This document shows positions 25,901 to 34,502 of a stretch of DNA of 54,591 bases, piece by piece (positions within the stretch are counted from its first letter, which is position 1; every line of letters begins with the position of its first letter). The position numbers and the translations under genes are program-made. The notes under the pieces were generated by a model. The model was not told where the DNA came from. It searched no databases and saw nothing but the letters and a program-made list of their open reading frames with translations. This DNA comes from Acidobacteriota bacterium (lineage in GTDB: Bacteria > Acidobacteriota > Terriglobia > Terriglobales > Acidobacteriaceae): NCBI GenBank assembly GCA_003225555.1, contig QIAM01000091.1, positions 1-54,591 of the forward strand, given 5' to 3'.

Positions 25901-26365
25901 GGCTCTCCCTTTTCGGTTTACTCCGGGGTTCAACAAACAGGAGTGGGTACGACCGGCGCTGATCGTCCGGATCTGGTGGCGCAACCTCATTTTTTGACCA
26001 GTCGTCCGGTCCGTGAGGACTACTTTGGACTTGGCACCGACAATGCGTCGTTCTTCAACGTTCCTCTTAATGTTCCGGGCGGGACCGGCCCGAACCACGG
26101 GCGCTTCGGGACCTTGGGACGGAATACATTTCGCGGGCCCGGTCTCCACAACTTCGATATCGCGCTGGTAAAAGACACTCCCTTCGGAAGTCGCGGAGGT
26201 GCGGAACTAGGTACGCTGGAGTTTCGCGCGGAGTTCTTCAACGTATTCAACATCGTCAATTTCGGCTTGCCGAATAATGTGCTGCGCGGTAGCGGATTCG
26301 GAATCATCGGCAAGACTGCCAGCTCGTCGCGGCAGATTCAGTTTTCGCTCAAAGTGATTTATTAG
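22934..26365 (+). CDS. TonB-dependent receptor, carboxypeptidase-regulatory (Oar) type
   Basis: A 1143-residue outer-membrane protein. The hydrophobic N-terminus (WLFAALGMAAMAGGLS) is a signal. Residues about 31-110 form a CarboxypepD_reg/CNA-B-like beta domain (WRGSLRDDAGKPVTEATIQL, GHFAFPDIAEGNYRVSV). Residues about 125-250 form the plug (FAVNGQRGSATVFAMDGF, VDAIQEVQANSGVMPAEIG, NVVTKSGVNQVHGSVFEF). The remainder is a barrel ending in the aromatic FSLKVIY needed for Bam-dependent insertion. A TonB box is not obvious, as is usual in this branch. Acidobacteria have many such receptors, thought to import glycans or siderophores; the ligand here is unknown. Confidence 0.92.
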   Translation: MFSRFGCCVGARWLFAALGMAAMAGGLSTASWRGSLRDDAGKPVTEATIQLRATAGGRDYTARTAATGHFAFPDIAEGNYRVSVERDEAIFRLPNTLVVRAGTTLTATLHLSTARNELRIDSSTQDSPQASGGEHLSSGEVSGLPLNARDFSRLLLLAAGTMTDANGAANFTQQFAVNGQRGSATVFAMDGFDTTDAEMGGATFSNFNVDAIQEVQANSGVMPAEIGHGAASYTNVVTKSGVNQVHGSVFEFVRNAAFDARNYFDHAVAGGRRIPPFVRNEFGFTNGGPVVVPRIYEGRNRTFYFGEYQGFRQVLGTTQVFPVPTVAERQGIHTLTFPDGRTDTLTVPVNPVITPVLAGYPLPNHPSGVYGERTYATSSKVSTSTDQFSIRVDHRISDKATLLTRFSLNQVTGPLTNPDQTAIDPSFEVRFFDHQRNAGVKYSRTITPHLTSDSSLGYIRSTPFFPAINHAQPAITFGDGLLQGFNSAGGSIFGSYGNLYQLRHDMGYVRANHSFKWGVEIRFNRDATIFGTNVNGLFSFGGGTAYSPALIPSASGTHDIQIGDPLPDSLTGLLTATPYQFNIVAAANVTPKGDKFDEAAVRREAYNVYFQDTWKASPRLSISYGLRYEGNSRIHEAERRTSNVKFIGADGKDAPYWDHRARQIFLYDPQPPYDKDRNGWGPRLGIDFEAARHTVLHAGTAITTILPNLWQDNFLTGALPFATSLFANALPGVPLPFQNSAVQVNLPAPYTTGGQLLFPIGKALGVAPNTQIDLQRYQADLTALTPGNQVQLLLMTGIAKDFRNGYIASYTAGIDHDFGDIKFSAAYVATMGIHLASVYSPNSYGGAEPAFARFTQFDSSGHATGGFGPEILMTSRSHSTYHSLQASVSKNSARLGLGLQASYTYSKSLDDTSSVLGGLFGSTGVVLQTLPQDPWNPGADKGPSTFDVTHVFTASVIQLLPFDRVGFLRPLGRTLTGGWQVLNITTLMTGSPFSVYSGVQQTGVGTTGADRPDLVAQPHFLTSRPVREDYFGLGTDNASFFNVPLNVPGGTGPNHGRFGTLGRNTFRGPGLHNFDIALVKDTPFGSRGGAELGTLEFRAEFFNVFNIVNFGLPNNVLRGSGFGIIGKTASSSRQIQFSLKVIY

Positions 26366-26419
26366 ATCGAAGTTCCGACAAGCTCCCCTCTCCGCTCCTT
26401 ATGCTAGTCTGAGCAGACT

Positions 26420-27616
26420 ATGGCTGATGTGAGTATTCAGCAGAAGCATTTCTTCAGCGACAAGGTGGAGCACTTCACGGAGTCCGTCATTCGCGAGATG
26501 ACGCGGCAAGCGATGCTGCATGGGGCCGTGAATCTGGCGCAGGGCTTTCCTGACTTTCCTGCTCCCGTCGAGATCAAACAGGCAGCCCAGCAGGCGATTG
26601 CCAATGATGTGAACCAGTATGCCATCACCTGGGGCGCGAAGAACCTGCGTAACGCGGTCGCCCGGCAGATGAAGGTGTGGCAGGGGATAACGGTCGATCC
26701 CGAGAAGGAAATCACGGTTTGCTGCGGTTCGACGGAGGCAATGATTTCCACTTTGCTCGCTGTGTGCAATGCTGGAGACGACGTCGTAATCTTCGAGCCC
26801 TTCTATGAGAACTACGGCCCTGACGCAGTTTTGAGTGGAGCCAAGCCGAAATTCGTCACATTGCGGCCGCCTTCCGACGGAGACGGCGAGTGGACCTTCG
26901 ATGAAAGGGAACTGCGCCGGGCGTTTGATCGGCATACAAAGGCCATCATCCTGAATACGCCGAACAATCCCACGGGAAAGGTATTCACCCGCACGGAACT
27001 GGAACTGATTCGCGATCTGTGCCTTGAGTTCGATGTGCTGGCGATTACCGACGAGATTTATGAACACATTCTGTACGACGGCACTGAGCATATCTCGATG
27101 GCGTCGCTCGACGGCATGCAGGACCGAACAGTCACGATCAATGGGATGTCGAAGACCTACAGCGTTACGGGATGGCGGGTGGGCTGGGCGGTCGCTCCGG
27201 AAAGAATCACGAATGCAATCCGTAAGGTGCATGACTTTCTGACCGTCGGAGCGCCAGCACCGTTACAGGAAGCAGGCGCCATGGCGCTGAGTCTCCCCGA
27301 TGAGTATTACGTAAAGCTCGCTGAAAGATACCGCGTGCGTCGTGATCACTTAATACCCGCGCTGGTGGCTGTCGGATTCAAGTGCTTTCGCCCGCGAGGC
27401 GCGTACTACGTGATGACGGACATCGGGGCCTTTGGCTTCCAAGACGATGTGGAGTTCACACGCTATCTGGTGAAGGAGATCGGGGTGGCGGCCGTGCCGG
27501 GTTCGAGCTTTTATCACAATCCGGCGGACGGCGCGCGGCAGGTGCGGTTTGCCTTCTGCAAGAAACCGGAAACGTTGGATGAGGCCGGGAAAAGGCTTGG
27601 CAAATTGCGGCGCTGA
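26420..27616 (+). CDS. PLP-dependent aminotransferase class I/II
   Basis: A 398-residue fold-type I transaminase. NLAQGFPDFPAP and NQYAITWGAKNLRNAVA are the substrate-arm motifs of the methionine / kynurenine-oxoglutarate transaminase group. CCGSTEAM binds phosphate, NTPNNPTGKVF is the conserved central motif, ITDEIYEHI gives the cofactor Asp/Tyr, and SKTYSVTGWRVGW contains the Schiff-base K245. VRFAFCK near the end carries the carboxylate-binding Arg. It starts 54 bases after the TonB receptor. Likely acts on methionine, aromatic or similar amino acids; the exact substrate is inference. Confidence 0.92.
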   Translation: MADVSIQQKHFFSDKVEHFTESVIREMTRQAMLHGAVNLAQGFPDFPAPVEIKQAAQQAIANDVNQYAITWGAKNLRNAVARQMKVWQGITVDPEKEITVCCGSTEAMISTLLAVCNAGDDVVIFEPFYENYGPDAVLSGAKPKFVTLRPPSDGDGEWTFDERELRRAFDRHTKAIILNTPNNPTGKVFTRTELELIRDLCLEFDVLAITDEIYEHILYDGTEHISMASLDGMQDRTVTINGMSKTYSVTGWRVGWAVAPERITNAIRKVHDFLTVGAPAPLQEAGAMALSLPDEYYVKLAERYRVRRDHLIPALVAVGFKCFRPRGAYYVMTDIGAFGFQDDVEFTRYLVKEIGVAAVPGSSFYHNPADGARQVRFAFCKKPETLDEAGKRLGKLRR

Positions 27617-27640
27617 AGTCTTGCAGCCCAGAGATCACCT

Positions 27641-27706
27641 CAGCGGCTAAAGCCGCGGTTGATTTTGCCGCAGTAACGGGGCGGCTAGAAGCCGCGCCCT
27701 TCAAAG
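27641..27706. repeat. Two-hairpin dispersed repeat family, copy
   Basis: AGCGGCTAAAGCCGC, spacer, then ACGGGGCGGCTAGAAGCCGC and GCCCTTCAAAG. It lies in the gap between convergent genes. Confidence 0.8.
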
Positions 27707-27817
27707 CAGTCCCATCGATCGAGTATTTCAGCAGCTTGCTAATCTAAAGCCTGACAGAAAAGAAAACTTTATCGCAGGGTTGAAAACGCTGCGCACCCAA
27801 GAAAGAAAAAGACCCTT

Positions 27818-27840
27818 GACGCAGCGTTGAACGCTGCGTC
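27818..27840. repeat. Perfect 10-bp hairpin GACGCAGCGT / ACGCTGCGTC
   Basis: Stem of 10 bp with a TGA loop. A related GAAAACGCTGCGC lies at about 27782. It is followed by CTCCCAAAACCGG and a right-half remnant CCGTGCCCTTCCAAAA at about 27874. A terminator role between the convergent aminotransferase and SirB1 genes is possible. Confidence 0.55.
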
Positions 27841-27907
27841 TCCCAAAACCGGACGCTTCAGCAGTGCGCCAGCCGTGCCCTTCCAAAAACTATTCGTGAG
27901 GCCGGTT

Positions 27908-28759
27908 CTAATTCATCAGGGCCAGCATGCGATGGATGGTCAGCGACATTTGGCGTACCTCTTCGGCGTCGGGGGCGGCCGGGGAAATGCGCAAGTACTC
28001 CTCGAGATCCTCCGCGGCGAGCTTGGAGAGGGCGAGACTGTAACGCAGGAGGGCCCGTTGTTTTACGTCCTCCGCCGAGCGTGGATAGATCACGAGGATG
28101 AGATCGGCAATGGGCAGAGCTTTGCGGAAGTTACGCGTCGACAGATAGACCGTCTTCAGATTGTTGAGCATGCGGGTAAGAATCTGGCGGCGGCTGATGG
28201 GATGGAGGAATTCCGGGCGCAGGGTCATTTCGCCGGAGTAGATTTCATCGAGCCGGGACTGACAATCCTGGCGGCTCAAAATATCGCCATGATTGAAGCA
28301 GTCGATCAGCAATTCGTGACCGCCATCGGAGAAATGTTTGAGCAGAAAATGGCCGGGCATGCCAACTCCGGCCAGAGAAAACCCGATCCGGCGTGCGACC
28401 TCCATGTAAACCACGGAAAGCGTGATCGGGATGCCCAGCCTGCGATCGATCACGTCATTGAGGAACGAGTTCCGCGGATCGTAGTAATCGTCGCGGTTGC
28501 CGCGCAGCCCTGCTTCTTCAAACAGCACTCGATTCAGAGCAGCGATGGTTCGTTGGGAGTCAAGCCCTGGGACGGTGCCTGAGGCGCGGCGGGCGAGTTC
28601 GTCGATACGTGCCGCGTGGCTTTCGACGTCGAGATCGGGATACTCCGTGCGGGCGATCAGAAGAGACGCGCGGGTGAGGTCGATGTCTTCGTCCTCGATA
28701 TCGGAGCTAACCAGTGCGCTGAATGCGTCAACGAGTTCGGCGGATGCAGTGTACTTCAC
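27908..28759 (-). CDS. SirB1-type transglutaminase-like / TPR protein
   Basis: A 283-residue cytosolic protein of the SirB1 N-terminal domain family. LNRVLFEEAGLRGNRDDYYDP, NSFLNDVIDRRLGIPITLSV and GVGMPGHFLLKHF are the conserved blocks. The transglutaminase-like Cys is present in DCFNHG, and there is a TPR-like helical tail (RMLNNLKTVYLSTRNFRKAL). Enzymatic activity has not been shown for the family. Bacterial members often lie near prmC or kdsA, which are absent here. The proline dehydrogenase gene lies 68 bases upstream on the same strand. Confidence 0.88.
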   Translation of the reverse strand: MKYTASAELVDAFSALVSSDIEDEDIDLTRASLLIARTEYPDLDVESHAARIDELARRASGTVPGLDSQRTIAALNRVLFEEAGLRGNRDDYYDPRNSFLNDVIDRRLGIPITLSVVYMEVARRIGFSLAGVGMPGHFLLKHFSDGGHELLIDCFNHGDILSRQDCQSRLDEIYSGEMTLRPEFLHPISRRQILTRMLNNLKTVYLSTRNFRKALPIADLILVIYPRSAEDVKQRALLRYSLALSKLAAEDLEEYLRISPAAPDAEEVRQMSLTIHRMLALMN

Positions 28760-28827
28760 ACGTCGATGCTAGCAAACAGAAGCCGGCGCCCAATTGGCCC
28801 GGATGTGCCATCGGATGGCACTTTCGG

Positions 28828-29754
28828 CTACGAGCGCAGCATGTGCCTGGCGATGAAGAGCGCATTGGCGGGGCGCTCGCCCAGGCGGCGCATGAAATAG
28901 GGATACCACTCGGTGCCGAACGGGATGTAGACGCGCATGCGCCAGCCGTCCCGTACCAACTGTTGTTGCAAGTCGCGGCGAATACCGTAGAGCATCTGGA
29001 ATTCGAAGACGTTGCGCGGAATATTTTCGCGCGTAGCGAAGGCCTGGATGTTCCGGATCAATTTCTCGTCGTGCGTTGCCATGCCATGATAGATGCCGCT
29101 CTTCATCAGAATTTTCATCAGCTTGATGTAGTTGGCATCGACGTCGTCCTTCTTTTCGAAGGCGATGCTGGCTGGTTCCTTGTAGGCGCCCTTGCAAAGG
29201 CGTATGCGAATGCCTTCGGCGAGCAACTTCTCGACATCACTCTCCGAGCCCTTCAGATAGGCCTGAATCACGGTGCCGACGCTGTTCGCATGGCCGGGCA
29301 TGCGGTGCAGTTCGTGAACGAAATCGAGGGTGCGTTGGGTGTACGGCGAACCTTCCATGTCCACGCGCACGAAGCCCGGCGGATTCATGGAGGCAGCTTT
29401 CGCCACGAGGCCACAAACCAGATCGCGAGCCAGCGCTTCGTCTACATCGAGACCCATGTGGGTGAGCTTCAAACTGACGTTGGCATCAAGAGGGTTGGCC
29501 GCAATCGCATCGAGAACCTGATGGTAGAGCTGGGCGCTGTGGCGCGCCTCCTCGGGATTGGTGACATTTTCGCCGAGATTGTCGATGGTCACGCTCATGC
29601 CAGAGCGATTTACGGCTTGCGTGGCGCGCATCGCATCGGAGATTTCGGTACCTGCAACGAAACGGCTCGAAACCCGGTGGCCGAGGGAAGACTGCTCGGC
29701 GAAGCGACGCAGGGACTTGTTTTCAGAAAGACGGACAAAGAAGGTTCTCAACAT
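28828..29754 (-). CDS. Proline dehydrogenase (monofunctional)
   Basis: A 308-residue FAD enzyme oxidising proline to pyrroline-5-carboxylate and passing electrons to quinone. Barrel motifs: NVSLKLTHMGLDVDE, FVRVDMEGSPYTQRTL, GTVIQAYLKGSESD, RIRLCKGAYKEP, GMATHDEKLI, FEFQMLYGIR, and the C-terminal RVYIPFGTEWYPYFMRRLGERP with the paired arginines that grip proline carboxylate. ATG 29754 has GGAAGG about 7 bases upstream and is preferred to the longer frame (29835). The partner P5C dehydrogenase is not in the window. Confidence 0.93.
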   Translation of the reverse strand: MLRTFFVRLSENKSLRRFAEQSSLGHRVSSRFVAGTEISDAMRATQAVNRSGMSVTIDNLGENVTNPEEARHSAQLYHQVLDAIAANPLDANVSLKLTHMGLDVDEALARDLVCGLVAKAASMNPPGFVRVDMEGSPYTQRTLDFVHELHRMPGHANSVGTVIQAYLKGSESDVEKLLAEGIRIRLCKGAYKEPASIAFEKKDDVDANYIKLMKILMKSGIYHGMATHDEKLIRNIQAFATRENIPRNVFEFQMLYGIRRDLQQQLVRDGWRMRVYIPFGTEWYPYFMRRLGERPANALFIARHMLRS

Positions 29755-29859
29755 GAAGAACCTTCCAGTTGCGGTGGGATGAATAGAGAAATGCCGTGCA
29801 TGAAGGTAACAGAGAGTTGTATCACACCCTGGCAAGCGGCTTAGGCCGCTCTGCCCGGG

Positions 29860-30792
29860 TTACTTTCCCTGCTCTTCCAGGAATTTCTCTACTTCGATCG
29901 CGGCCATGCATCCTGTTCCGGCGGCGGTGATGGCCTGCCGGTAGCGGCGGTCCTGCACGTCACCGGAGGCAAACACGCCGTGAACGCGCGTGAAGACGTA
30001 GTTGTGGGTTTTGAGGTAGCCGTCGGCATCGGTATCGAGCTGGCCGGCAAACATTTTGGCATTCGGAACATGGCCTATGCCGAGAAACAGCGCGCTGGTG
30101 GGGAAATCCCAAACCTTGTCCGTCTTTAAATTTCGAAGCTTCAGGCCCGTAACTTCCTTATGATGGATATCGTAGACATCTTCGACGACGGTATCGGTGA
30201 GGAAGTGAATTTTTTCGTGCTTCTGGGCGCGCTCGAGCATGATCTTGGAGGCGCGGAATACGTCGCGGCGATGGATGAGGGTAACCTTGGTCGCGAAGCG
30301 GGTGAGGAAGAGGGCTTCTTCCATGGCCGAATCGCCGCCTCCAACAACTACGATTTCCTTGCCCGAGAAGAAGAAGCCATCGCACGTGGCGCACGAGGAA
30401 ACTCCGTGCCCGATGAGTTGCTGTTCATGGGGCAGGCCCAGCCAGCGAGCGGAGGCGCCGCTGGCGATGATCAGCGACTGGGCATGAACCTGGTGTTTAC
30501 CAAGGTGCAGCAAGAATGGACGCTGGCTGAGGTCGGCGCTGGTCAGGTGAGCCATGCGGTACTCGGCACCAAAGCGCTCGGCCTGTTTTCGCATGTTCTC
30601 GACGAGTTGGGGACCTAGAACGCCTTCCGGGAAGCCAGGGAAATTCTCGACCAGCGTGGTCAGCGAGAGTTGCCCTCCCGGCTCGTGGCCTTCAACGACG
30701 AGAGGGTTCAGGTTGGCACGTGCAGCGTAGAGCGCGGCGGTGTGCCCGGAGCAGCCGGATCCGATGATGACTACGTTGCGGGTTTCGCTCAT
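29860..30792 (-). CDS. trxB: Thioredoxin reductase
   Basis: A 310-residue NADPH-thioredoxin reductase. FAD site GSGCSGHTAALYAARA, PGGQLSLTTLVENFPGFPEG, redox pair C134-A-T-C137 in SSCATCDGFFF, NADPH site VVVGGGDSAMEEALFLTRFA with HRR, and the C-terminal GVFASGDVQDRRYRQAITAAGTGC. Two departures: the usual GPAGYTAA near the FAD reads GCSGHTAA, which adds a third cysteine close to the cofactor, and the N-terminus is otherwise standard. Likely a true thioredoxin (or thioredoxin-like) reductase. Confidence 0.93.
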   Translation of the reverse strand: MSETRNVVIIGSGCSGHTAALYAARANLNPLVVEGHEPGGQLSLTTLVENFPGFPEGVLGPQLVENMRKQAERFGAEYRMAHLTSADLSQRPFLLHLGKHQVHAQSLIIASGASARWLGLPHEQQLIGHGVSSCATCDGFFFSGKEIVVVGGGDSAMEEALFLTRFATKVTLIHRRDVFRASKIMLERAQKHEKIHFLTDTVVEDVYDIHHKEVTGLKLRNLKTDKVWDFPTSALFLGIGHVPNAKMFAGQLDTDADGYLKTHNYVFTRVHGVFASGDVQDRRYRQAITAAGTGCMAAIEVEKFLEEQGK

Positions 30793-30900
30793 GAAGTTAT
30801 TTGTCAGTGCAAAGATTAGATTGCGGATTTCGGATTTTGATGCAAGACAGAAAACCTTAAACCACCAAGAGCACGAAGGTACACGAAGGACTTGATCGAA

Positions 30901-31674
30901 TCATCTTTTCTCTTCCACTGGCTTCCTCATCTTTGAATTTGGTGCGCTCTTGGGCTTCGAGGGCTTGGAGCCGGGTTCCACTTTGGCCAATTCGTCAGGA
31001 ACAATATTGCGCGCACCCAGGAGTCCACGATAGTTCGCGAGAACTTCGGAGGCGCTTCGGAATAATGGCTCGTATGCGCTCTGGTCGATTGGCGTCCCAC
31101 TCTCGGTCGCAGCACAGCGAGCCAATGCCACGGACGATTTGCCAAAGCGCTCGAGGCGAATGCGGCTGACGGGGGTGTTGGCAGTAAGCATGACTTCGGG
31201 GGTGCTGACGGTCGAAGCGCTGTCTTCCAGGGAGACCAGCATCAGGTCCTTGGGATCACGCACGTGCAGCACCAGCGTTTCCACCATGTTCTGTCCGTCG
31301 TTGCTGAAAGAGTACTGCACGCTGGCAAAGAGGGCCTGCACGGAAAACTCACGGCGGACGCGAACGTAGCTGGCGACGGAGGGTTCCCCTGCGACGTGAG
31401 TTCCTTGCCCGGGCTTTAGGAAGTTTGGCATGTCGCTCAGGGTGGAGCGGCCGCGGGAGACCTCGAAGTCGGAACCGAATAGCGGCTGCTTGGGGACCCG
31501 CGCCAGGGCGGAAGCGATTTCCTTCTGCTGTTCCGCCGAAGGAGTGCAGACGTTCAACACGTTTACCTTCACTTGCGGCTCGGTCGGCGACGGATTGGCA
31601 GGCTGCTGCTGGGCGGCGGACGCGGCCACAATGATGAGGCAGATTAACAGGACTGGGAACTGGATTCGGGGCAC
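30901..31674 (-). CDS. Exported protein of unknown function
   Basis: A 257-residue protein with a signal peptide (FPVLLICLIIVAASA) and then a Gln/Pro stretch. The middle is beta-rich (FSVQALFASVQYSFSNDGQN, ETLVLHVRDPKDLMLVSLED). The C-terminus is Lys/Pro-rich (PGSKPSKPKSAPNSK). I do not recognise a domain. Its codon use and clean frame favour a real gene. The upstream trxB lies on the same strand, but with 108 bp between the genes. Confidence 0.7.
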   Translation of the reverse strand: MPRIQFPVLLICLIIVAASAAQQQPANPSPTEPQVKVNVLNVCTPSAEQQKEIASALARVPKQPLFGSDFEVSRGRSTLSDMPNFLKPGQGTHVAGEPSVASYVRVRREFSVQALFASVQYSFSNDGQNMVETLVLHVRDPKDLMLVSLEDSASTVSTPEVMLTANTPVSRIRLERFGKSSVALARCAATESGTPIDQSAYEPLFRSASEVLANYRGLLGARNIVPDELAKVEPGSKPSKPKSAPNSKMRKPVEEKR

Positions 31675-31759
31675 GGCGGAATTCTAAACGAGAAGGGGCA
31701 AAATCCTAAGTCGAAACCGGGTTTCACAGGAGCCTTCGGCGGCGGCGTAGAATTTGACT

Positions 31760-31960
31760 ATGGCGAATCTGACGTTGGTGTACGGCATGAGGCTGCTGCC
31801 TTCCGACGACGTAGTCGAGGTGGGGGAGGCTCCGATAAAGCTGAAGAACGGGCGCGAGGCGCGCGTAACGATGCATGTCCTGGAGGGCAGTAAGGAAGAA
31901 ATCGAGAAGCAGCTGCGGACTAGTCTGGAGGCGTTTTTCGACCTCTATCCTGAGATCTAG
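31760..31960 (+). CDS. Small conserved-looking protein, unknown
   Basis: 66 codons from ATG 31760. Two short strands (ANLTLVYGMRLLP, EAPIKLKNGREARVTMHVLE) are followed by an amphipathic helix (SKEEIEKQLRTSLEAFFDLY). The frame, composition and compact alpha/beta pattern suggest a real small cytosolic protein. Function unknown. A start at TTG 31754 is also possible. Divergent from the exported protein. Confidence 0.55.
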   Translation: MANLTLVYGMRLLPSDDVVEVGEAPIKLKNGREARVTMHVLEGSKEEIEKQLRTSLEAFFDLYPEI

Positions 31961-31996
31961 CTCGTTGTCCTGGAAACACCAGACATAAGTATGGAC

Positions 31997-32073
31997 TGTC
32001 ATCTTGAGCGAAGCGAAAGATCTACCTATTGTGCAGTCAAGTGCATGGGTCCTTCGCGTTGCTCAGGATGACA
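31997..32073. repeat. MITE-like palindromic element (TGTCATCTTGAGCGAAGCGA ends)
   Basis: It ends with TTCGCGTTGCTCAGGATGACA, inverted to the start. It is the same family and nearly the same length as 7917-8001. It lies between the small gene and the PP2C phosphatase. Confidence 0.8.
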
Positions 32074-32184
32074 GAGTGGATTCATGCCACAGATTTCCGG
32101 GCCACTTGCTCCCACATTTCACGGGCATCCTAGCTTCAGTTCACGTCTATAATCTTAAGCTCCTGGTAGCTCTCGGTCGCACTC

Positions 32185-34413
32185 ATGCGGTGGTCGTATC
32201 CAGAACTTCGGCGATTTCGGCGCAGCTTGAGCGCAGCTGGACTCTGGCCAGAAAGCCGAATGGCGCGCATCGCCTGCTACTTCCTCGGCCTGGGCGGAGT
32301 GTTGCTGCTCTTGCAAAAGCTGCTCGGGTTGTTCGCGCCTTCCTGGGGCGAGCACCTTGGGGGATGGGTCACCTTTCTCATCTTCATCGCAGCGGTTCTT
32401 TTTTCGATCCTCACATTTCGCTGGCTCAAGAAGAAACTCTTGTGGCGGGTGCGGAACCGGCTGATCGTCACCTACGTTTTCATCGGCGTGATTCCAGTGG
32501 TTCTGCTGCTTACGCTGGGGTTCGTTACACTTTACCTCTTTGCGGGACAGTTCTCCGGCTTTGTGGTCACGTCGGAAATACATTCTCAACTGCGCAGCCT
32601 GGAGGCCGGAAACGCCGCAATCGGCAATGAACTCGCGGCGCGTCTGGAGCGTGGGGAGAATCCTACGGTCGAGTCGCTGGCAGGCTTGAAGAAGAGGGAT
32701 CGTGCCTGGGCACGGCGTCAGGTCGGCGCCTGGTATAAGGGGAAGTCCCTGCCGCTCTCGAGTGAGCCGGGAAAAACCGAAACGTTCCCCCCTCCTGGGT
32801 TTCTGAATAAGAATGACAATCCTTACGGCCAGTCCATTCGCGATGGGCTGCCGTTCCGGGAGATCGTCCGCGACCAGGGTCAATTGCATCTGCGTGTCGC
32901 CTCCGTTTTTCCGGTGCGCTCGGAAGCGCTCACAGTCGTCACCAGCGAACCATTGGACAAGAATCTCGTTGAGCACCTCGCCAGCACCCTCGGCGAAGTC
33001 ACACTCTATGCGGCGGGAATCTCGATGGAGGAGCCGCCGAAGGCTGCATCCAGCAGCGGAACCGACCCGTCGAACGCGGCGCCCCAGACCTCGCTTTCGA
33101 TCACTCCAGAGAAGAGCAAGGGCGGGATGGTCTTCCGTCAAGAGGATTTGCGCCTCACGTTCACTGCGGGAGTGCTCCCGCCGTCCTCGGGTGGTTTTGA
33201 CCGCGAAATCCAGTTCGGCACACCGTTGCGGGTGGTCGATTGGAAAACGGGAGACACTGAGCGGGCCGGAGCGCTGGTCAGGGTACGAACGCTTCCATCC
33301 GTACTCTATGGCCACCTGTTTGCATCGCTAGGGGATTTCGCCGCTGGTGTGGGATACATTTTGCTGGGCGTCGGAATCTTCTTTCTAATCATCGAACTGG
33401 TCGCTTTGTTCACCGGCACGCGCATGACGCGAACTGTCACACAGGCGGTGGCGCAGCTTCACGACGCGACTAAACACGTGGATCGCGGGGACTTTAGCCA
33501 TCGGATACCGGTGAGATCCCGCGATCAGCTGTCGGAGCTGGCGCTCTCGTTCAACTCGATGACAGAGTCCATCGAGAAGCTGATCCTGGAGCAGAAAGAG
33601 AAGCAGCGCCTGGAGAATGAACTGGCGATTGCCCAGGAAGTGCAGGCACAACTTTTTCCCCGACAGGGTGCGGAACTGGAGTCGCTTGAGGTGCACGGCT
33701 TCTGCCGTCCGGCGCGTACAGTAAGCGGCGACTACTACGACTTCCTAAATGCGAGTTCCCACAAGTTGATCCTGGCAGTGGGTGATATCAGTGGTAAGGG
33801 AATCTCGGCGGCGCTGTTGATGGCTACCATTCATTCCGCGGTGCGCGCTTACAGTATGGAGAGCGTGCCGCAATTGCGCGAACCCATTGCAGTTGGGGCC
33901 GTGGCTGGTTCCGGGCGGCTGATGGCAAGCTGGCCGGAGGGCGTGGAAGTCTCTCCGGGAGCGCTGCTCAGTTTGCTCAATCATCAGCTTTTCGAAAGTA
34001 CTCCTCCGGAAAAATACGCCACGCTATTTCTTGCGATCTACGACGGACGCTCACGCCAGCTGACCTACAGCAACGGTGGGCACCTGCCTCCTCTGTTGAT
34101 CAGCGAAGATGGCTCGTTGCGACGGCTGGAATGCGGCGGTACCGTCGTGGGACTTTTCGACAACATGTCGTACGAAGAGGATTCGGTCGTGATGAAGCCG
34201 GGGGAAATCCTCGTTGCCTACAGCGACGGCGTCACCGAGCCGGAAAACGATTTTGGCGAGTTTGGGGAGTCCCGGCTGATCGATCTGGTTCGTGAAAACC
34301 GGCATCTCCCACTGGCTCAAATCAGTCAGGCCGTTACCGCGGCGGTAGACACCTGGATTGGTGACAACGAGCAGCCTGATGATGTGACCCTGGTTTTGGG
34401 TCGGGCGAGGTGA
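32185..34413 (+). CDS. Membrane HAMP - PP2C (SpoIIE/RsbU) phosphatase
   Basis: A 742-residue sensor phosphatase. Three hydrophobic segments lie at about 30-75 and 92-116, then a long extracytoplasmic domain (about 117-385) without a recognised fold, another helix (about 386-411), a HAMP domain (about 412-466: DRGDFSHRIPVRSRDQLSELALSF in part), a coiled coil (KLILEQKEKQRLENELAIAQEVQ) and a SpoIIE/PP2C domain (about 495-742). Metal-binding motifs: SGDYYDF, VGDISGKGISAALLMA, YSDGVTEPEN and DDVTLV, all intact. Such proteins dephosphorylate anti-anti-sigma factors in stress partner switching; no such partner is encoded nearby. An internal start at 32260 is possible. Confidence 0.92.
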   Translation: MRWSYPELRRFRRSLSAAGLWPESRMARIACYFLGLGGVLLLLQKLLGLFAPSWGEHLGGWVTFLIFIAAVLFSILTFRWLKKKLLWRVRNRLIVTYVFIGVIPVVLLLTLGFVTLYLFAGQFSGFVVTSEIHSQLRSLEAGNAAIGNELAARLERGENPTVESLAGLKKRDRAWARRQVGAWYKGKSLPLSSEPGKTETFPPPGFLNKNDNPYGQSIRDGLPFREIVRDQGQLHLRVASVFPVRSEALTVVTSEPLDKNLVEHLASTLGEVTLYAAGISMEEPPKAASSSGTDPSNAAPQTSLSITPEKSKGGMVFRQEDLRLTFTAGVLPPSSGGFDREIQFGTPLRVVDWKTGDTERAGALVRVRTLPSVLYGHLFASLGDFAAGVGYILLGVGIFFLIIELVALFTGTRMTRTVTQAVAQLHDATKHVDRGDFSHRIPVRSRDQLSELALSFNSMTESIEKLILEQKEKQRLENELAIAQEVQAQLFPRQGAELESLEVHGFCRPARTVSGDYYDFLNASSHKLILAVGDISGKGISAALLMATIHSAVRAYSMESVPQLREPIAVGAVAGSGRLMASWPEGVEVSPGALLSLLNHQLFESTPPEKYATLFLAIYDGRSRQLTYSNGGHLPPLLISEDGSLRRLECGGTVVGLFDNMSYEEDSVVMKPGEILVAYSDGVTEPENDFGEFGESRLIDLVRENRHLPLAQISQAVTAAVDTWIGDNEQPDDVTLVLGRAR

Positions 34414-34446
34414 GGAAGCAGCTTACAGCTTTCAGCTCTCGCGGTA

Positions 34447-34475
34447 TTGACAGAAAGTGTGGCATGCAATACCTT
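34447..34475 (+). promoter_or_regulatory. Sigma-70-like promoter upstream of tRNA-like gene
   Basis: A perfect -35 TTGACA (34447-34452), a 17-base spacer and TACCTT (34470-34475), which keeps the key T, A and final T of the -10 element. Expected start near 34482, about 20 bases before the tRNA-like gene. Confidence 0.5.
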
Positions 34476-34502
34476 AGTCCGGCGTTATCCAAAATCCAGT
34501 AC

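Noticed and set aside
24638..26149. Minus-strand frames opposite the TonB receptor
   Set aside because: Shadows of the receptor; no conserved motifs.
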